NCBI GenBank assembly: GCA_026008535.1
Contig: BRKX01000014.1
Span: 19,118,694-19,182,693 of the forward strand
Length of the DNA stretch: 64,000 bases
Direction of reading: 5' to 3'
Origin: Perilla frutescens
Lineage: Eukaryota > Streptophyta > Magnoliopsida > Lamiales > Lamiaceae
This document shows, piece by piece, positions 24,808 through 37,428 of the stretch (its first letter is position 1; each line of letters opens with the position of its first letter). The notes under the pieces are model-generated. The model searched no databases and was not told the origin of the DNA. It saw only the letters and a list, made by a program, of their open reading frames with translations. A program made the position numbers and the translations under genes.

Positions 24808-27800
24808 TGTAACACCCAAGATTTTCGATTAAGGTTTAGAAGATTCTTAATGATAATTAAGAAGTTAAGGAAGAAATTTAATTAAGGTTAATTAAGGTCA
24901 GGTGTCAGTCACGACTTTAGGGGTCAGTTTTCGTGAAATCGTCTTTTCAGAAAATTTGATCTTAATTCTTTTATGGTGTAACAACCCAGATTTTCAGAAT
25001 ATGATTAAGTAATTCCTAATTTTAATTAGGAAATATTAAAAGGAATTTTGAGCATAATTAAGATGTTTCGGTTCTAAGCCGCGATTTTAGGATTTATTTT
25101 TCATAAAATCGTCTTTTTGAGAATTTTGATTCCAGCTCAGTTGCAGCCGATTTTGGTCATGTTTGAAAGGCGTTGACCCAAGGAGCATGCCGGTGCTTTC
25201 GGATTTTGAATCTGAAGTCGTTTGAGTTCCCAGTGATTTTTAAGGAGTTATGAATAGTGTTTTTCCGTAGGAGCGCGTTCGTTAGAAATTTGCGAAATCT
25301 CGTGTATTGATCCGAGCCTTGATTTTTCAAGCCTATCCTATAGGAAATTTCTCAAGGAATCCATTGGCGTTCCCGGATTTTTATTCTGAGGTCAATTGAA
25401 CGCTCGGGAATTTTATTTGTCCCTTGCGTGGAATAGTAACTTTATTTTTGAAAAGAGAATATTTTCTCGTTTTCCTTCAAGATGACTCGTTCTTTATTTT
25501 GAGTCAAGTTGGTTCAATAGTACTCGAGCCAAGGAACCTCCCGGTATTTTCGGATTTAATAAACGAGGTCATTTGGACCTCGCCATCGAATAAAGCACCT
25601 TTTATCCGAACCCGATAATTTTAAAGCAGTGTTGTTACACTGAAGTAGCTTCCCGTGGAAGCCATAATTTTGGCTATAAATAGCAACCCTTCCCCTTTGA
25701 TTTCCTCGCTCATTCCTTCTTCATCCCCATTTCTGTAGAGTTGAGAGAGAGAGAGAGTGGGAGTCCTCTTCGTGAGGGCAACCCAGTGAGAGAGAGAGCG
25801 GAGAGGGGCGCCGCGGGGCTGGGGGAGCGCCGCGGGGCTGGAGGGCGCCGCGGGGGTGGGTGCCGTGGGGGCGAGGAGCGCCGCGGGGGCAAGGCAGCCC
25901 CGCGGGGGCTGAAGGGCGCCGAGGGGGCAAGGAGTCCCGCGGGGGCATGGGCGCCGCGGCGGCGCTTGGGCGCGCGGGCGCGCTCGTGCTGTCCGGCAGC
26001 TCCGGCACGTTTTCCTACGGAGGCCATAACTTTTGCCTCGGTTGGAACTACAGGACCCGCGAGTACTCAAATCGAAGCTATTTCGATGATCTACGAGGAA
26101 ATAGTGGCCAATTTTCCGTCCCCATTTATGGTAATTTCGGATGCCTTAATCTTTTAAATTATTGCATTTTAAGTTATAGTTAAGGGTCAAGGATTTAGAT
26201 ATCGTTTCGATGTCTTATTAGGAGCTCGAATAAGGTTCTAAGTTGTTGATCGACTTTCGTAAATATGAGGTGAACCTCGAGGAGGCCCGAGGAAGGATTT
26301 TCAGCTCGCTGCTTCGTCTACGCACTTGTTCTTGAGGTGCTCGTCATCGAGGTGGGTGGTTCTAAACCAAGTATAAGATTTGAGCTATTAAGATCTAGAA
26401 GCATGTTAAGGCAAGGGAAATATCTAATTAAAATATTTTATGCTCTGCCTGTTTAGTCTCTGTACAAGGAAATGAAAGGAATAAAGTTATATGCATGATT
26501 TTGTTGAATTGCTATTTGAGTTAGATAAAGTTAAGGAAGTTGTTATAATCTAAGTGAGCTCTCAAGTATGTTTAGATATGCTAGAATTATTTTTATATAA
26601 TTTATGCTAGCATGAGGTGTTTAGAATTGCTTTATTGCAATCGATGATTATCCGCGTTCATTTCCTCGTATTTGAATGTTTATGCTTGTTAAAAGCTCGT
26701 ATAGTTAAGGATTAAGGATTGCCTTTTAGGGTAAGTTATAAATCCCTTATAGGCCGAGTTCATGCTCAATGAAAGAATTAGCGTAGATGATTGCTCTAGG
26801 CTTGGTATTGTTAGCTAAGTTAAGTAAGTAAGGAAGGTTAATGTTAAGTAAGAAAGGAAGTTAAGGAAGGATATAGCTTATGTTGTAAGCAGGTTATCGA
26901 GCTCAAAGAATAGTTTATTTACATTATCATGTTGTGACCCTCGTGTCCCTAATGTTGAACATTTGAAAGTAAAGAGAGTCACTGCTGGGTAATCCCCTCG
27001 CATACTCAGAGGATACTTGAGGTAACCCCTCTCTCATCCTAAGGCAAAAAGGGTGCAGTAGACAACAGGTTTGAGCCAGGAAAGGCGCCAAGAAAGGAAG
27101 TAAAAGGTTTTGCGGCTATGGAGAGGGCTTTTGCGATTTGCTCTCCATATGCCGTCAGTTTATAATTGGATATTCCAAAGTTTATTAAAGAGTTTTCTCG
27201 TAAAACCCCACTGAGTACATTAGTGCTCACACCCTCTTTTTCAAATGTTTTCAGGTTAAGATGCTGAGGCCGGTGATGTGCTGCTGATGGGGTTGTCTGA
27301 GTTGTTTGAGGTTTCAAGTTTGTTGCTCTATATGGTTACATGTTTTTCTTCCGCTAAGTTTCTGCTAAGTACTCTGATATTAGTATTTAGTCTTGAGATG
27401 TGTAACTTGATTCTTGATAGTAGCATGTCTTAATTGCTATGATTTCTGTTATCAATAAAGACTTGAGAAGTTGAAGCATGTTATTTTGACATCCCAGTTA
27501 TTCTTTTATTGATTCTGAGTTAATTGAATAGTCATACATGTTGAGCATTCTGGTATCTATTCATCTTCAGTTGACTTATGAATAAGTCTTGCATGCTTGT
27601 TGTTGTTGTTCGCCTTTGAAGGGGGCTTTTTCTTTCAAGCATGATTATGTTCGTTCAAGTTAAGCTTGAGTTAGTTTCTTATTTGGTCCTATGAATGGGA
27701 CAGTAAGATTTATTTGACTCCGACCAATTTATGGGTCTTAGTCAATGTGACCTTTGATGAGGTCTTGTTTATTTGAATAGTCAGATTCCTATCTGTTTGT

Positions 27801-30800
27801 CTTTGGATTCTGTTTAAATTTCGGTTGGCCTATGTTTTGGCATTCCTTTGACTCGATTGAATCCTTTGACCCCTTTGATTCGTTGAAAACGATAGTTCTT
27901 CCAAGTTATAAAGTTAAGTTGCTTGAGTTCTTGAGGCGCTAACTTAGTTTAATTCTAAAAATACCCCCCTGGATTTCTGAGTAATCTACCTATTTTCTTC
28001 GGCTTTTACGCCTAACACCCCGTCCCTCTTAAAATGACCGCCTAAGGGACCGGGCTGTTACATATGGCCATTCGTGGTCTCTCTAGAAAGGTTTTAACTC
28101 AAGGAGTATGCCGGTGTTTTCGGATTTTAATTCTGAAGTCAGTTGAGTTCCCGGTGATGAAAATCGTATTTAAAGGATGAATGAATAGTAACTTTTGTGT
28201 GCGTTCGTGTTTTAAAAAATTTACGAAATCCTCCTCATTGATCCGAGTCTTGTTCTGTCAGGCCCTTCTTATGGGAAATGACTCAAGGATTCCGTTGGCA
28301 TTCACAGATTTCCATTCTGAGGTCAATCGAATGCTCAGGAGAAAAATCTGTCAGTCTGAGTGAATAGTAAAAAGTAATTCCAAAAAGAGGAATCTTTGCT
28401 CATCTTTCTTCAGACGACCCCGCCTTCTTCACGAATTAAGTTGGTTCACTAGTATTCGAGCCAATGAGTCCCCCGGTATTTTTAGATTTCATGTCTAAAG
28501 TTATTTGGACCTCGACATCGAATAAAACAACTTTTAACCGAACCCGGGGTGACTTTTGCAGTATTCCTGCACTGCAATGGCTTCCAAGGGAAGTCAAAGC
28601 TCTTCCTATAAATAAAGCATCACCCCCTTCACTTTTTTCACACCAATTTCACCCATTCCTCATTTCTAGAGAGTGGGAAAACTCGTGAGAGCCGAGAAAG
28701 TTCTGTCAAAGTAAAAGGCGTTCTTCGTGTGTATTCCGCAAGACGACGAGCGGAGTAGCATGGAAGGGATACAGTGAGGGAATATGCTAGGGGCGCCGTT
28801 GGGTCGTAGCAGGTGGCTCTGCCGCCATTTCAACTCAACGAGACGCCGAGCTAGTCACCTTCCTTCTACGCACCTAACCCCGTCCATTCTTGTTCATCAG
28901 GCTCGATTCCATTTCTTTTCCCTCTTTTAATTCCGCATTTACTTTCTGTTCTTCGTGTTCTTCATGTTCTTCATTATTACTCATTTACTTTCCACCTAAG
29001 ACTTATATTTCGATTCCGTTAAAGTTCCAAGATAATAGCATTTTCGTTATATTGCTCGTTATTATTCCGTTGTTATTCTTGTCATTAATTCTCGAAAATA
29101 GTCTCGTTATTCCATTTAATTTCCGTTCAAGTTATATTTTAAGATTTCGTTAATATTCTAAATGTTTAAAGAGGATTATCGTGTTTATGCCATTATAATG
29201 CCGATTTCTTTTTAAGTTAAAACATGTCGTTTCATGTTAATTTAAATTATTGAAGCATGTTTTTAAAATTATTATATGTGTTCTTCGTGTTCGTCAAGGG
29301 AATCAACGAACATAAAGAACATAGTTGAAGATTGCCCAGAGCTGGGCGGAGGAGAGAGAAAGGGAGAGCCCCGCCGCGGGGAGGTGCGCCACCGTGCCAC
29401 ACTCCCCTCGGCCCAACAAGTGCCCGTCGACGCCGATGTGCGCTCCGGCGAGGTCCCCCCCTCCCGTGTTGTTTCATGCCGATTTTTCCCGATTATTTTC
29501 GTACCCTCTTTTTGAGCTTTTCGAGTTGTGTTTTTCCAATCTAATCCTGAGTTATTTCCAAGTTTAAATTCAGAAAACTTTCAAGCTATTTCCGAGTTAT
29601 TTTAAATAAATTTTTCAAGTTAAATCCGTCTAAAATTCGAGTATCGAAAAATAAATTCTCCAAGTAAATTCTTCTCAAATTTTATTAAGTCATTAAGTCG
29701 TGCAATCTGTAATTAAGTCTTAGATTTTAGTCTTCAAGTTAGATGTCGTTATTTCTCGATGTAGATAGTTGATTTCTTCAAAGAAGGCCGCTAAGTCGAT
29801 GATTCAACTTTTGTAGGAGAAAGTAAGCCTCGTAGGAATTTGGAAAAGGATCATCAACTCGTTGCTTCATCTTCTATCAAGTAATCGATGTGGGTAAATC
29901 TATACTCATCTAAAGTTTGAGCTAATAAGCTCTAGAAGCATATAAGGCAAATGAAATATCCAATAAAGCATTTTTGCTCTGCCTGATTGATCTCTGTACA
30001 AGGAAGGAAGGAAAGAAAGATATTATGTTTTAATTGAGCTCTTGAACATGTTTAGAAATGTTTGAAATGTTAAAGTATTGTTTATGCTTAGCATGAGATA
30101 TTTAGAATTGTCTTTAGTTACAATTCGTATTTATTTACATTCATCTCCTTGTATTTGAATGATTATGCTTTGTTAAAGCTTGTATAGTTAATGATTAAGG
30201 ATTGTCTTGTTAGGGTGGCGTTAAACCCCTTATAGGCCGAAGTCATGCTTAAATAAAGGATTAGCCTTAGACGTTGTTCTAAGCTCGATAATTTTAGTAA
30301 GGTTAAGGAAGCTAAGGAATTAAGGATTAAGGTTGAGAAAAGAAGGCTAAGTTAAAGAAAGAAAGAGTATAGCTTTTATAACCAGGATTGAGCTCAGAAT
30401 TCATGATCTTTGATCATTTAAGGGAGTCACTGCTGGGTTAATTCCCTCGCAAACTCGTTTGGATATTTGAGGTAACCCCTCTTCTATCCTATGGCATGCC
30501 TAAGGGTGCAGTTGACATCAGGTTTGAGCTAAGGTTGGGCCCAAAAGTAAAGAAAAGGTTTTGCGGATATGGAGAGGGCTTTTGTGTTTTGCTCTCCATA
30601 TACCGCCAGTTTATTATTGGATATTTCTTAAGTTATTAAAGAAGCTTTTATTAAAACCCACTGAGTACATTAGTGCTCACATCCTCTTTTTCAAATGTTT
30701 TCAGGTTGAGATATTGAGGATGATGGTGGCTGTGGATGTGGGTTGGCTGCCAAGATTGTCTTGCTATTATATAAGTTTCTTTTGAAATCCTATTATGTGT

Positions 30801-31208
30801 TATGCTACTCTTCCAAATTTCGCACAAGTTCTATCATGAATATTGAAATTCTATGAATATTTCCCCAGACATGGTTATCTATATATAAAGATGCATTATA
30901 AGTTTTATTCCTGCTTCTCGAGTATATTTTCCTTTCGCCTACGAAGAGGCTTGATCATGCTGGTATCTGTTTATCCGCTTTGACCTATAAATGGGTCTAT
31001 GCTTATTGGTATCTGATTAGTTAGCCATTTTATTCCGCTAAAGCATGTTTCCTTCTTAATCAAGTAAACCCGAGTATTGACGCCTATCTTTCAAAAGTAC
31101 ATCTTAATTCTTAAAACTTCTTCGTTAATCTTCCATCTTTATTCATTAATCCCTTAATAATACCCCATCCCCATTCGTTAATCCCTATCTCGGGACCGGG
31201 CTGTTACA
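24808..31208 (+). repeat. 3' LTR, split by a solo LTR
   Basis: Starts TGTAACACCCAAG at 24808 and is cut at 24976. It resumes at 28063 and runs to CTGTTACA at 31208. Without the insert it is about 3.3 kb, like the 5' LTR, and its TATA box is at 28607-28614. The pieces match the 5' LTR in order (for example TTCTTTTAT then CCATTCGTGGTCTC). Confidence 0.92.
24977..28062 (+). mobile_element. Solo LTR nested in the 3' LTR
   Basis: 3086 bp, TGTAACAACCC to GGGCTGTTACA, with perfect 5-bp duplications TATGG at 24972-24976 and 28063-28067. No internal region remains, so it is the product of LTR-LTR recombination. It is a relative, not a copy, of the host LTR: shared blocks include GCATGCCGGTG, TTCGGATTTT and GAGTACATTAGTGCTCAC. 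A TATA box is at 25675-25682. The very GC-rich 25800-25990 (about 80% G+C, with GGCGCCGCGGGG-like repeats) gives long overlapping open frames on both strands that are not genes. Confidence 0.93.
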
Positions 31209-31213
31209 GTTTA

Positions 31214-32058
31214 AGAGAAATTAAATGATCCCACATTGATTTCTTAACCAAGTTAAGAAGTATATTTAAGTGTACTAACACTTAAGTGTAATAATTAAGT
31301 GCACAAAGATGTGGGCCATGAGCCCGCGCGCCCGTGCCCGTCTCGTCTCATCCTCAGACTTGGATCTTAGCAATTAGACTTTGGGCGTATGTGGGCGTAC
31401 GTAAGCTTTCAGGGCTTATCCGTACCAGTTTTACGGTACAGAAATGATCGGGTCATGGAGTGGGTCGGTTGGTTGATTGTACAGAAATGGTTGGGTCATA
31501 GAGCAAGTCGACAGATCGGCTGTCTGGATTATCGGGTTGTGGGTACATTTAGTGGTGCATGTCCAGCATTGAAGTGTGTAACTCCTAGCTGAGTTAAGTG
31601 GCTTCAATTGTGTAACCGAAAGTAACCCCTGTCAGGAGTCAAAGTCTACAGCTGTCTTAGACACATGTTAGGATCCGAGCCGACATGGGACACCTGTCGG
31701 GATCTGCAGAAGATAACTCCTGGAGGGTTTAAATGCAAAGTTGTAACTCCTGGAGGTTACAAGACCTGGTTTGAATGCCCTCAAACCCTAGCTGCCCCCT
31801 GCAGTGGATATGTGCTTATAAATAGGACATCCCTGCATGCTCCAAATGCTACATTCTGCACAAGCTACAAATATATTGATGTATACAAGTTCCCTTCGAG
31901 TCTCAGCTTCCTGGTTCTCGATGTTGTCTAGTTCGCCGGAGCCTTGCCGGACTTGTGGTGCTACTGCCGGAAGGACAAAAGCCGTTTCATCTTTGAGAGA
32001 CAATTCGCCAGACCGTGAGCACTAGCTGGGGTGTATTTTGTCTTACGGAGAGAGGTCC
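31214..32058 (+). mobile_element. Central fragment of an older LTR-like sequence
   Basis: Resumes the sequence cut at 15433. It has a clear plus-strand promoter, TATAAATA at 31817-31824, about 600 bp in, followed by a leader-like stretch. Paired words (AACTCCTGGAGG twice near 31715-31760) are present. No long coding frame is seen. Placement of the promoter and the lack of coding sequence suit an LTR, possibly copia-type; the family is inferred. It is cut at 32058 by the minus-strand Ty3 element and resumes at 38796. Confidence 0.5.
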
Positions 32059-32902
32059 TGATGCGATCCTCCCAGGAGTATCAGGTTACAATGATAGATT
32101 TGGGAAAAATCTCGAACCCTAGCCTCACAATGAATTCGAACCCCGATGATGATCTCGACGAAACTCACAAATAATTGGAAACATGAACCCGAAATATAAT
32201 TGGTGACACCATAAACAGCTATGGATGGTCTGTTTGATAAGTCGTGAGAATCCCACGGTGTGTGCGTGAGAAATAGAGAATTCTCCAGAGAGAAATAACT
32301 CGCAAGAAATAAAATTATATTATGATTCAACTGTCTAAAATTACAGAGGAATAACCCTTATATAGTTGGGTCCTAAAATAAATAATCCATAAATAAAATC
32401 CTAAAAGAAATAGGGAACAAAACATAAAAATACGCCCATCCGGAACTCGCCCTAATTGGGCGCGACACGGGGTCACTCGCGCCCCGGGTCGCACTGTAAC
32501 TCGCACTCAGTCCAAAGGCAAACAGGTCACGGGCACGACCGGATCACTCGTACCTCGGGTCGCGCTGTAGCTCGTACCTGTGCCGAAGCCAAACAAGTCG
32601 CGGGCGCGATCGGCTCCGCTCGTGCTACCACTCGCGCTGTAGCTCGCACCAACGAGCGGGACCGACTGCTCGTATCCCGACTCGTGCTTAGCTCGTGCCA
32701 GTCCGTTCCACAGCTCGAGATCACTATCTTCCACTTGAGCTCGGTGTCCTCTCCCTCCACGGGTCGTTTGGACGACTCTTGACTACAGACCTCTTGAATG
32801 AATCCATTGAGGCTCTCCTTGAACCTCTTAGCCCTGGATCTAGTCACCGATCCCTCAAGCACCCTAATTGGGTCAAGTCCTTCCTCGACTCGGGTCGTAT
32901 CA
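32059..32902 (-). repeat. 3' LTR of the minus-strand element
   Basis: 844 bp from TGATGCGATCC (plus-strand left end) to GGTCGTATCA. It matches the right LTR from 32178 onward, including the AACATGAACCC, AGAATCCCA and GGGTCACTCG words. It also contains the last 125 or so codons of the pol frame. Confidence 0.9.
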
Positions 32903-33412
32903 TTCCCCTCCTCTTGAAAAGGATTTGTCCTCAAATCCAGCTCATCACCTACATCAAAAGGGCTCAAGTCAGCAACATTAAACGAAGTACTGACAGTATA
33001 CTCACCTGGAAGATCCAGCTTGTAGGTATTATCATTATTGCGCTCCACCACTTGAAATAGTCCATCACCTCTTGGAAGTAACTTGGAATGTCGTTGGGCT
33101 GGAAACCTCTCCTTTCGCATATGCAACCAAACCCAATCACCAGGTTCAAACACAACTTTCTTTCGCCCTTTGTTGGCCTTTGTGGCATACTGCTCAGTGC
33201 GCCTCTGAATATTTGTCCGTGCTTTCTCATGAATCTGTCTAACAAAATCAGCATTTTTTCTCCATCAAGGTTAGTATGCTCTTGCACAGGTAAAGGAATT
33301 AAATCTAAAGGAGTAATAGGATTAAAACCATAAGCCATTTCAAATGGAGAAAATCAGGATGCAGAATGAACAGACCGATTATATGCAAGCTCGACATGCG
33401 GCAAACACTCTT
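32527..33412 (-). pseudogene. Integrase C-terminal region running into the LTR
   Basis: The frame 32527-33153 (208 codons) begins MFEPGDWVWLHMRKERFPAQ and continues LDLPGEYTV and FNVADLSPFDVGDE, the C-terminal integrase block. It then crosses the polypurine tract and the LTR boundary near 32902 (EEGNDTTRVEE) without a stop and ends at 32527. The upstream piece 32964-33338 holds MAYGFNPITPLDLIPLPVQ in another frame, so a frameshift lies between them. Confidence 0.85.
32903..32916 (-). promoter_or_regulatory. Polypurine tract inside the pol frame
   Basis: On the minus strand CAAGAGGAGGGGAA stands immediately before the LTR start TGATACGACC. It also codes for part of the polyprotein tail. Confidence 0.75.
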
Positions 33413-33413
33413 C

Positions 33414-34100
33414 CTAAGTTTTAATGTTCTTTTTTATTAACGCACACAACAGTGTAGAAAAAGTTCTGTTAACTACCTCAGTCTGACCGTCAGTTTGTGG
33501 GTGACAAGTAGTAGAAAATAGAAGTTTAGTACCTAACTTACACCACAAGGTTTTCCAAAAATAACTTAAAAACTTTGCATCTCTATCCGACACTATCGTT
33601 CTAGGCATACCATGCAACCTAATTAACAATCTCCTTAAAGAACAAATCAGCAATGTGGGATGCATCATTGGTTTTGTGACAAGGAATGAAATGCGCCATC
33701 TTGGAAAACCTATCCACAACCACAAAAATAGAATCTCTACCATGTTTACTCCTAGGCAGACCTAACACAAAATCCATAGAAATGTCAATCCAATGACATG
33801 TAGGAATGCACAATGGAGTGTACAAACCATGTGTTTGAACTCTAGACTTAGCTTGACGACAAGTAATGCACTTATGACAAACACGTTCCACATCACGTTT
33901 CATATGAGACCAATAAAAATGTTCATGAAAAATAGCCAAAGTTTTAGCAACACCAAAATGCCCCATCAATCCACCACCATGTGCTTCCAACAACAAAAAA
34001 TCACGGATAGAGCAATTAGGCACACACAATTTGTTCTTCCTAAACAGAAATCCATCATGCCTATAAAACTTACCACTACCAGATTGTTCACATGCACTGT
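33414..34100 (-). pseudogene. Integrase HHCC and catalytic core
   Basis: Right to left: the HHCC domain at about 34030-33860 (GHFGVAKTLAIFHEHFYW, CHKCITC), then DISMDFVLGLPRSKHGRDS and VVDRFSKMAHFIPCHKT with the first catalytic aspartate. In a shifted frame (33414-33743) come RLHGMPRTIVSDRDAKFLS with the second aspartate and TTCHPQTDGQTEVVNR with the glutamate. All three catalytic residues are present but the frame breaks near 33620-33660. Confidence 0.9.
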
Positions 34101-35520
34101 AGATTTCACCAAAGTCATCATCTCCCACATAAAAGTTTTTCAAATTCTCAAAACCAAGTAGCTTAACATCTAGAGTAGCAAGCAAAGTGTACCTTCTAGA
34201 AAGTGCGTCAGCTACTACGTTTTCTTTTCCTTGCTTGTACTTGATGACGTATGGAAACGTCTCGATGAACTCCATCTGACGATCATGCCTCTTGTTCAGC
34301 TTGTGTTGTTCTTTCAAGTGCTTCAAGGACTCATGGTCGATGTGGATCACAAACTCCTTCGTCCACAGATAATGCTGCCATGTTTGCAATACTCGAACCA
34401 ACGCGTACAACTCCTTATCATACGTCGGATACTTCAATGTCATCCCTTCCAGCTTCTTGCTAAAGTATGCAATCAGTCGAACCTCTTGCATCAAAACTGC
34501 ACCAATACCAACACCAGAAGCATCACATTCAACTTCAAAAGTTTTAGCAAAGTTAGGTAGAGAAAGTATCGGGGCGTGTGTTAATTTTTCCTTAAGCGTA
34601 TTGAACGCCTTCTCTTGTTCTTTTCCCCAGTAGAACTCGATATTCTTCTTGATCACCTCTGTCATGGGTGCTGCTATGCCGCTGAAGTGTGGTACAAATC
34701 TCTGGTAAAAGCTCGCAAGCCCATGGAAACTCCGAATTTCTCCAACAGTAGTGGGGGTCGGCCACTCCCTAATGGCTCGAACCTTTTCATCATCCACTTG
34801 TACACCATCTGCGCTAACAACAAAATCAAGAAACACAACCTTATCTGTGCAAAAGGTGCATTTCTTAAGGTTAGCATATAATTGTTCTCTCCTCAAAGCA
34901 TCTAATACACATCTTAAATGCTCAACATGCTCCATTTCATTTTTGCTATAAATCAAAATGTCATCAAAGTAGACCACGACAAATCTACCTATGAAAGCTC
35001 ATAAAACATGATTCATTAAACGCATGAAAGTACTAGGATCATTAGTTAATCCAAACGGCATCACCAACCATTCATACAATCCTAATTTTGTTATGAATGT
35101 CGTTTTCTATTCATCCCCCTCTTTAATCCTAATTTGATAGTACCCACTCCTCAAATCAATTTTAGAGAACACACAAGCACCATGCAGTTCATCTAGCATA
35201 TCATCTAATCAGGGAATAGGGTGTCGATACTTTACCGTTATGTTGTTGACAGCTCGACAGTCGACACACATCCTCAGGGAAGTGTCCTTCTTGGGCACGA
35301 GTAGAACAGGACTCGCACAAGGACTCAAACTCTCCCGTACTTGACCTTTGTCCAACAGCTCATGAATTTGTCATTCTAGCTCTTTGGTCTCTTCAAGATT
35401 ACACCGGTAAGCGGGTCGGCTGGGTAAGGTGGCACCTGGAATAAAGTCAATTTGGTGCTCAATCCCACGAATTGGTGGCAAACTCGGTGGCATCTCTTCG
35501 GGAAAGACATCTTCGTATTC
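34100..35520 (-). pseudogene. Reverse transcriptase and RNase H
   Basis: RT lies at about 35400-34870. A stop is visible near 35003, but the catalytic box VYFDDILIYSK at about 34975 is intact. Then come GEIRSFHGLASFYQRFVPHF and RNase H (ECDASGVGIGAVL, TYDKELYALVRVLQTWQHYL, GKENVVADALSRR) in one open frame of 452 codons (33619-34977). The RNase H first aspartate is present. This part is far better preserved than in the Tekay-like element. Confidence 0.9.
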
Positions 35521-36315
35521 CTACAAAAGAGACATCACAGAACAAGATAAAGACGGGTTAAGTTGGTTAGTGTTTAAAAGCGCATCTTTGCGGATCAACA
35601 GATACATCGGTTGCTCAGTTTGCACAGCCCACTTCAGCTCACTAGCCGTCACAAAACAAGAATGGTGGACAATCTTCTTTCCACTCTTTCCTCCCTTTTC
35701 TTCCTTTTTCATCAGATCGGCCTCTGTCTGCAGTTTCACTTGATCCTCATACACTTGGGATGGTGTAAGAGGTGCTAGTGTCACCATCTTCTGATTAAGT
35801 ACAAATGAGTACTTATTGGTGAAACCATCATGTTTCACTCGCCGATCATATTGCCACGGACGTCCTAACAGAATGTGCCCAGCTTGCATTGGCACGACGT
35901 CGCACAATACCTTATCCTCATACTTCCCAATCCAGAAGGGAACTCGAACTTGCTTGTTCACCTTCGTCTCCCCACTGTCATTCAGCCACTGCAACTTGTA
36001 TGGTTTCGGATGCCTCAAAACCGGAAGTCCCAGTATGGTCACCATTACCACACTTGCTACATTGGTGCAGCTCCCTCTATCAATGATCATACTACATACC
36101 TTATCTAGTATATAGCATCGGGTATGGAATATGTTCTCTCGATGTTCCTCCTCTACACTCTTGCTATGCAAACTCAATGATTTTTTGTTCACCAAAGTTA
36201 GTGCTGCAGGTGCTGCATATTCCTCGTCACTCGAACCTCCTGACAAAGCGGGCATCTCATTTTCCAGCGCTTCATCCTCGGTCACGATCTCACCACTGTC
36301 CTTCAGAATCATCAC
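35521..36315 (-). pseudogene. Retroviral-type aspartic protease region
   Basis: An open frame of 264 codons. It includes RENIFHTRCYILDKVCSMII followed by the active-site loop DRGSCTNVAS, then GETKVNKQVRVPFWIGKYED and VVPMQAGHILLGRPWQYDRR, the order of a Ty3-type protease. It ends at a stop before RT. A degenerate zinc-knuckle end (GRGHIARQCPNRR) precedes it at about 36350-36310. Confidence 0.85.
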
Positions 36316-37428
36316 CCTTCGATTTGGACATTGGCGGGCTATATGTCCTCTACCGATTTTAATTTGTAGACGACTCCGGGTTGTTGGAACTGGGTGTGAT
36401 AGGTGTCTTGGTTTTCGGCTTGGAGAAATGTTGTTTCTCCTCTTTCTTTCCTTAGTTCGCCTTCCATGGAGGTGTGCTGGTATTCTGATTCTGCCTCCAA
36501 TTAGATGAACCGGCTCGGTTCTGGCTACCCCTCCTCTTGAGCTGGTTCTCCACCTTGATCGCCAACTGCACTATATTATTTAGGTCTACATATGGCTGCA
36601 GCTCCACCGTGTCTTATATCACTCTGTTTAGGCCAGCTAAAAATCTAGTTGTGGTTACCTTATCATCTTCTACCACATTAGCCCGAATCATGGCTATCTC
36701 CATCTCCTTGAAGTACTCGTCTAACTACTTGAGCCTTACCTCAAGGTCTGAAGCTTAGTGTATAGCTCTCGGTAGTAGTAGCTCGGTACAAACCGTCTTC
36801 TCATGATGACCTTCATCTCGGCCCACGTATCGATTGGTGGTTCTCCATTACGCCTCCTAGAGGTTGTCAACTGTTCCCACCATACTAGAGCGTAATCTGA
36901 GAACTCGACTGCTGCCAGCTTCACTTTCTTGAGTTCTAAATAGTTGTGGGAGTCGAACACCATCTCCACATTGCACTCCCATTCAAGATAGGTTGTCGGG
37001 TCATTCTTCTCATGGAATGATGGAATGTTCATCTTGATGTTTCCTAGGTGATCATCCTCTCGGTTCTAGCTTTTCCCATGCCTCCGTCCTCCTGCTGCAG
37101 AAGCTCTATCTTCCTCTTCATATTCTTCACTGTAGGAATCATAATATCCTCCCCTTTCTCTCTCTACATGTGGGTATCGCCTAGCTTTCACTCGGCCGCC
37201 TCTGCCTCCCATTCCGCTTCGTCCACCTTGCTGAGTCTTCTCCTGTACTAAACTCTCCAAACTATCCAGTCTCTTGTTCATTGCAGTCAACTCAGTTCGG
37301 AACAACCTCGTCATGTGTTGCTGTATGGCTTCAATTGTAGATTTGGGATCAAAATTCTAGATTGCGTCCCGTCTGGCCTCTACTGCCTTCTCTGACTGCT
37401 CTTCGGTACCTGCAGTTTTGTTAAACAT
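36316..37428 (-). pseudogene. Gag of the minus-strand element
   Basis: A start at 37428 (MFNKTAGTEEQSEKAVEARR) is followed by an in-frame TAG, then a coiled-coil-like stretch (MTRLFRTELTAMNKRLDSLE) and an Arg/Gly-rich stretch. The Retrotrans_gag core is in 36736-37032 (LKKVKLAAVEFSDYALVWWE, then IMRRRFVPSYYYRELYTKLQ). The rest of gag to the zinc knuckle is interrupted by stops. The chosen start agrees with the first ATG after the leader. Confidence 0.85.

Larger units (their letters stand above)
15434..31208 (+). mobile_element. Ty3/gypsy chromovirus, Tekay/Del-like, degenerate
   Basis: Two LTRs of about 3.3 kb (15434-18735; 24808-31208 with a solo LTR inside) start TGTAACACCC and end TTACA. 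They flank a 6.1-kb internal region. The element has a perfect 5-bp target-site duplication, GTTTA (15429-15433 and 31209-31213). Internal order is primer-binding site, gag, RT, RNase H, integrase, chromodomain, polypurine tract. Very long LTRs plus a C-terminal chromodomain point to the Tekay/Del branch; that clade call is by feature, not by tree. The coding region is full of stops and frameshifts, so the element cannot move by itself. The LTRs differ at six of the first 120 positions, so the insertion is not recent. Confidence 0.92.

Noticed and set aside
25621..26183. Several overlapping open frames of 95-149 codons
   Set aside because: They lie in the GC-rich part of a solo LTR, overlap on both strands, and consist of Pro, Ala, Gly and Arg repeats caused by composition.
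33793..36508. Plus-strand open frames of 60-125 codons
   Set aside because: They are antisense shadows of the minus-strand gag-pol region, which has clear domains.
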